Source: Streptomyces qaidamensis (lineage in GTDB: Bacteria > Actinomycetota > Actinomycetes > Streptomycetales > Streptomycetaceae). From it: a stretch of 64,000 nucleotides of DNA. Numbering within the stretch: position 1 is the first letter of the stretch; every line of letters starts with the position of its first letter. Both the position numbers and the translations under genes were made by a program. The DNA is taken from contig NZ_CP015098.1 of NCBI RefSeq assembly GCF_001611795.1, positions 682,001 through 746,000 of the forward strand, given 5' to 3'. Positions 61,618 to 64,000 of the stretch are shown in pieces. The notes below the pieces were generated by a model, which ran no database searches, was not told the origin of the DNA, and was given only the letters and a program-made list of their open reading frames with translations.

Positions 61618-62124
61618 ATGGAGCAGGTTCGGGCGGACGGCTTCGACGAGTTCGCGGCCGCCCGTTGGTCGGCGCTGCTCCATGTCGCGCGTCTGCTCAC
61701 GGGGGGTGACCGGCAGCGTGCCGAGGATCTGGTGCAGGAGGCCTTGGTCAAGTTGTGGTTCGCCTGGCCGAAGGTCGCCGAGCAGGCTCCGGAGGCATAT
61801 GTCCGCACCGTGCTGGTGCGGCTGGCGGCCCGCTCGGCGCGGCGGCGCTGGTGGGGGGAGCGCCCGGTGGAGCAACTGCCGGACCGGGCGGACCCGGGCG
61901 ACATGTCGTCCGCCGTCGCGGAGCGTTCGCGGCTGGAGGCGGCGCTGGCCCTGCTGTCGCCGAAGCAGCGGGCCGCGGTGGTGCTGCGCTACTACGAGGA
62001 CCTGCCCGAGTCCCAGGTCGCCCATGCCTTGGGCTGCCCGGTGGGCACCGCCCGGTCCCATGCGTCTCGCGGAGTCGCGCGGCTCCGCCAGATCCTGTCC
62101 GACGCCGTCAGGCCCGTGGGGTGA
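61618..62124 (+). CDS. SigE-family ECF RNA polymerase sigma factor
   Basis: A 168-residue sigma factor. Region 2: FAAARWSALLHVARLLTG, AEDLVQEALVKLWFAW; region 4: LALLSPKQRAAVVLRYYEDL, VAHALGCPVGTARSHASRG (the HTH). This is the actinomycete SigE/ECF group of ~170 residues. ATG 61618; GTG 61612 possible. It is followed after 11 bp by a membrane protein with an intracellular N-terminus, the usual anti-sigma position. Confidence 0.9.
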   Translation: MEQVRADGFDEFAAARWSALLHVARLLTGGDRQRAEDLVQEALVKLWFAWPKVAEQAPEAYVRTVLVRLAARSARRRWWGERPVEQLPDRADPGDMSSAVAERSRLEAALALLSPKQRAAVVLRYYEDLPESQVAHALGCPVGTARSHASRGVARLRQILSDAVRPVG

Positions 62125-62135
62125 AAGGAGAACCG

Positions 62136-62660
62136 ATGGACGACTTCGAGCGGGACCTGTCGCGGCTGATGCGCGACACCCAGCAGCACACCCCCTACGA
62201 GCCCGAGCACCGGCAGCGGCTGCACGCGGGCATCCGGTCCCGCCGCCGGTCGCGGTTGCTGTGGAAGGCTGGCGGCTCCGCCGTGGCGGTGGCGGGGCTC
62301 AGTGTCGGGCTGGCCCTGCTGCCCAGCATGCTCACCCGCGCCCAGCCCGCCGATCACCGGCCGCAGCCGACGACGAGCCCGACGACCTCGCCGGACAGCT
62401 CGCCGACGACCGCGCCAACGGCTCCGAGCGCGACGCCGACCGAGCAGCCCGAAACGGCCCTGTCCGCGACCATGACCGGCGGCATCACACCGTCCGGGCC
62501 GACGAGCGAGCCGTCCCAGGACCCCACGCCGACGGCCACGGCCTCCGAGAGCCGGCCCGGCACGACGCGGCCCGCCACGCCGCCACCCTCCCCCACACCG
62601 ACGGCCCCTCCCTCCCCCCTGGACTCCGAGGAACCCTCCGCGTCGGTCTACCCCGAGTAG
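62136..62660 (+). CDS. Probable membrane partner (anti-sigma-like) of the ECF sigma factor
   Basis: A 174-residue protein: cytoplasmic acidic/basic N-terminus (MDDFERDLSRLMRDTQQHTP, RRRSRLLWKA), one membrane helix (~45-63, GGSAVAVAGLSVGLALLPSM) and a long Thr/Pro/Ser-rich extracytoplasmic tail (PTTSPTTSPDSSPTT). No zinc-finger HxxxCxxC is present, so it is not a typical ZAS anti-sigma factor. Ribosome-binding site AAAGGAG is good. Role as regulator is inferred from position. Confidence 0.65.
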   Translation: MDDFERDLSRLMRDTQQHTPYEPEHRQRLHAGIRSRRRSRLLWKAGGSAVAVAGLSVGLALLPSMLTRAQPADHRPQPTTSPTTSPDSSPTTAPTAPSATPTEQPETALSATMTGGITPSGPTSEPSQDPTPTATASESRPGTTRPATPPPSPTPTAPPSPLDSEEPSASVYPE

Positions 62661-62797
62661 CCGCCTGAGCGGCTCTCCCCGTCAGGGCGCCTTCGCCCCG
62701 AGCCTCCTTCACCGCACCACCCGCCACGGGCGCCTTCGCCATGCCCGGAACCGGCGCCCAGGCCTGCCCCGCGCCAGAAGAGGACCGTGAAACAGCC

Positions 62798-64000
62798 ATG
62801 CGAACCGTACGGCGGTCGGCCCTGATCGACCGCCCGCTCCCCGAGTCGTCCGCGTTGCCCCGGCGGATGCCCCTGCCCGCGCACCACCCGGAGCCCGTCC
62901 TCGACGTGGTCGTCCCCGTGTACAACGAGGAGAACGACCTGGAGCCCTGCGTCCGGCGGCTGCACGCGCACCTCGGCGAGACCTTCCCCTACACCTTCCG
63001 CATCACCATCGCCGACAACGCCAGCACCGATGCCACCCCGCGGATCGCCGCGCGGCTGTCCGCGGAGCTGCCCGGCACGGACTGGATCCGGCTCGCCGAG
63101 AAGGGGCGGGGCCGGGCGCTGCACACCGCGTGGTCACGCTCCCGCGCCCCGGTGCTCGCGTATCTGGACGTGGATCTGTCCACCGACCTCGCCGCACTGC
63201 TGCCGCTGGTCGCGCCGCTGATCTCGGGCCACTCGGACATCGCCATCGGCACCCGGCTGGCCCGGGGCTCGCAGGTGGTGCGCGGACCGAAACGGGAGAT
63301 CATCTCCCGCTGCTACAACGGGCTGCTGCGCTCCACGCTCGCCGTGGGGTTCTCCGACGCGCAGTGCGGGTTCAAGGCGGTGCGGCGGGACGTCGCCGAG
63401 CGGCTGCTGCCGCTGGTGGAGGACCGCGAGTGGTTCTTCGACACCGAGCTGCTGGTGATCGCCGAGCGCGCTGGGCTGCGCATCCACGAGGTGCCGGTGG
63501 ACTGGGTGGACGACCCCGACAGCCGGGTCCGCATCCTGTCCACGGCACTGGCCGATCTGCGGGGCATGGCCAGACTCGGCCGGGCCCTGTCCGGTGGCCG
63601 GCTGCCGCTGACCGCGCTGCGCCGCAGCGGCGGCGACCTCGACGGGGAGCTGCCCGCGGGCCTGGCCCGGCAGGTCGTGCGCTTCGCCGCGGTCGGCGCC
63701 GCCAGCACCCTGTGCTACCTGCTGCTGTACGCCCTGCTCAGACCGGCGACGGGAGCGCAGGCCGCCAACGCGCTCGCCCTGCTCGCCAGCGCGATCGCCA
63801 ACACGGCGGCCAACCGGCGGCTCACGTTCGGGGTGCGGGGCCGCGACGGCGCGCTCCGCCACCAGCTCAAGGGCCTGGCCGCCTTCGCGGTCGGGCTGAC
63901 CCTGACCAGCGGTTCGCTGGCCGCCCTCCACCACACCGCGCCCGGGGCCGGCCACCGGGTCGAGCTGGCGACGCTGATCGCCGCCAACCTGGCCGCGACG
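62798..64000 (+). CDS. GT2 glycosyltransferase fused to GtrA (runs off the window)
   Basis: The frame is open from ATG 62798 to the window edge (401 codons). Residues ~35-260 are a family 2 dolichol-phosphate-mannose-synthase-like transferase: VVVPVYNEENDLEPCVRRLH, IADNASTDATPRI, LDVDLSTDLAALLPLV with the DxD metal site, and QCGFKAVRRD. From ~285 a GtrA domain follows (RQVVRFAAVGAASTLCYLLL, ASAIANTAANRRLTFG) with membrane helices. It may make or flip polyprenyl-phosphate sugars for cell-wall modification. Confidence 0.88.
   Translation, partial: MRTVRRSALIDRPLPESSALPRRMPLPAHHPEPVLDVVVPVYNEENDLEPCVRRLHAHLGETFPYTFRITIADNASTDATPRIAARLSAELPGTDWIRLAEKGRGRALHTAWSRSRAPVLAYLDVDLSTDLAALLPLVAPLISGHSDIAIGTRLARGSQVVRGPKREIISRCYNGLLRSTLAVGFSDAQCGFKAVRRDVAERLLPLVEDREWFFDTELLVIAERAGLRIHEVPVDWVDDPDSRVRILSTALADLRGMARLGRALSGGRLPLTALRRSGGDLDGELPAGLARQVVRFAAVGAASTLCYLLLYALLRPATGAQAANALALLASAIANTAANRRLTFGVRGRDGALRHQLKGLAAFAVGLTLTSGSLAALHHTAPGAGHRVELATLIAANLAAT

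Overview
The window is visibly very G+C-rich, with codon third positions almost always G or C. It carries Streptomyces-type families (DUF6153, DUF6448, DUF6479, a SigE-family sigma factor, OsdR-like regulator), so it most likely comes from a Streptomyces or close relative. I see no tRNA, rRNA, CRISPR array, transposase or phage gene. The right edge cuts a glycosyltransferase and the left edge cuts a universal stress protein (USP).

The main part (about 1-58,400) reads as a hypoxia/dormancy (DosR/DevR/OsdR-type) island. It holds a DevR-like response regulator (57684-58385); eight complete two-domain USPs plus one cut at the left edge and one C-terminal remnant; four CBS-CBS-BON proteins; an Acg-type nitroreductase (16508-17500); an Hsp20; a DUF1876 (Rv1738-type) protein; a second-type nicotinate phosphoribosyltransferase; an Rv1733c-like membrane protein; an Rv2004c-like kinase; a CtpF-like P-type ATPase; a DUF1918-HTH-FMN-binding fusion; and a phosphofructokinase. 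Many of these families belong to the Mycobacterium tuberculosis DosR regulon. A recurring near-palindrome, GGNCCGAYCGGNCC and degenerate forms, lies in front of many of these genes and is proposed here as the regulator's box.

Layout: 1-4,100 USP end, phosphofructokinase, copper locus (CsoR-like site, DUF6153, Tat multicopper oxidase). 4,100-7,700 PspA with partner, DUF6448, SRPBCC, short-chain dehydrogenase. 7,950-14,100 frameshifted cation ATPase, K+ channel-like protein, GH65 phosphorylase. 14,100-25,900 dense dormancy block. 25,900-32,950 alcohol dehydrogenase, then an operon of acetyl-CoA synthetase, E1alpha, E1beta, E2 and an acyl carrier protein. 33,000-35,250 GAF-PP2C phosphatase and a CBS-BON protein. 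35,400-43,290 a complete nine-gene V/A-type ATPase operon with overlapping genes. 43,380-51,500 USPs and a TrkA/TrkA/P-type ATPase cation module. 51,750-57,500 STAS protein fused to a dikinase remnant, flavodoxin, CBS-BON, Pat-type acetyltransferase, USP. 57,680-58,600 regulator and a relic of a sensor kinase. 58,900-64,000 acyl-CoA dehydrogenase, Cys-rich protein, small Streptomyces proteins, ECF sigma factor with membrane partner, glycosyltransferase.

Functionally the island could couple oxygen or redox sensing to energy saving: ATP-linked ion pumping (V-ATPase, P-type ATPases, TrkA), acetyl-CoA supply (AcsA and a 2-oxoacid dehydrogenase, with a Pat acetyltransferase that may control AcsA), NAD salvage and protein protection. 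The regulon assignment is inference; gene identities come from motifs seen in the translations.
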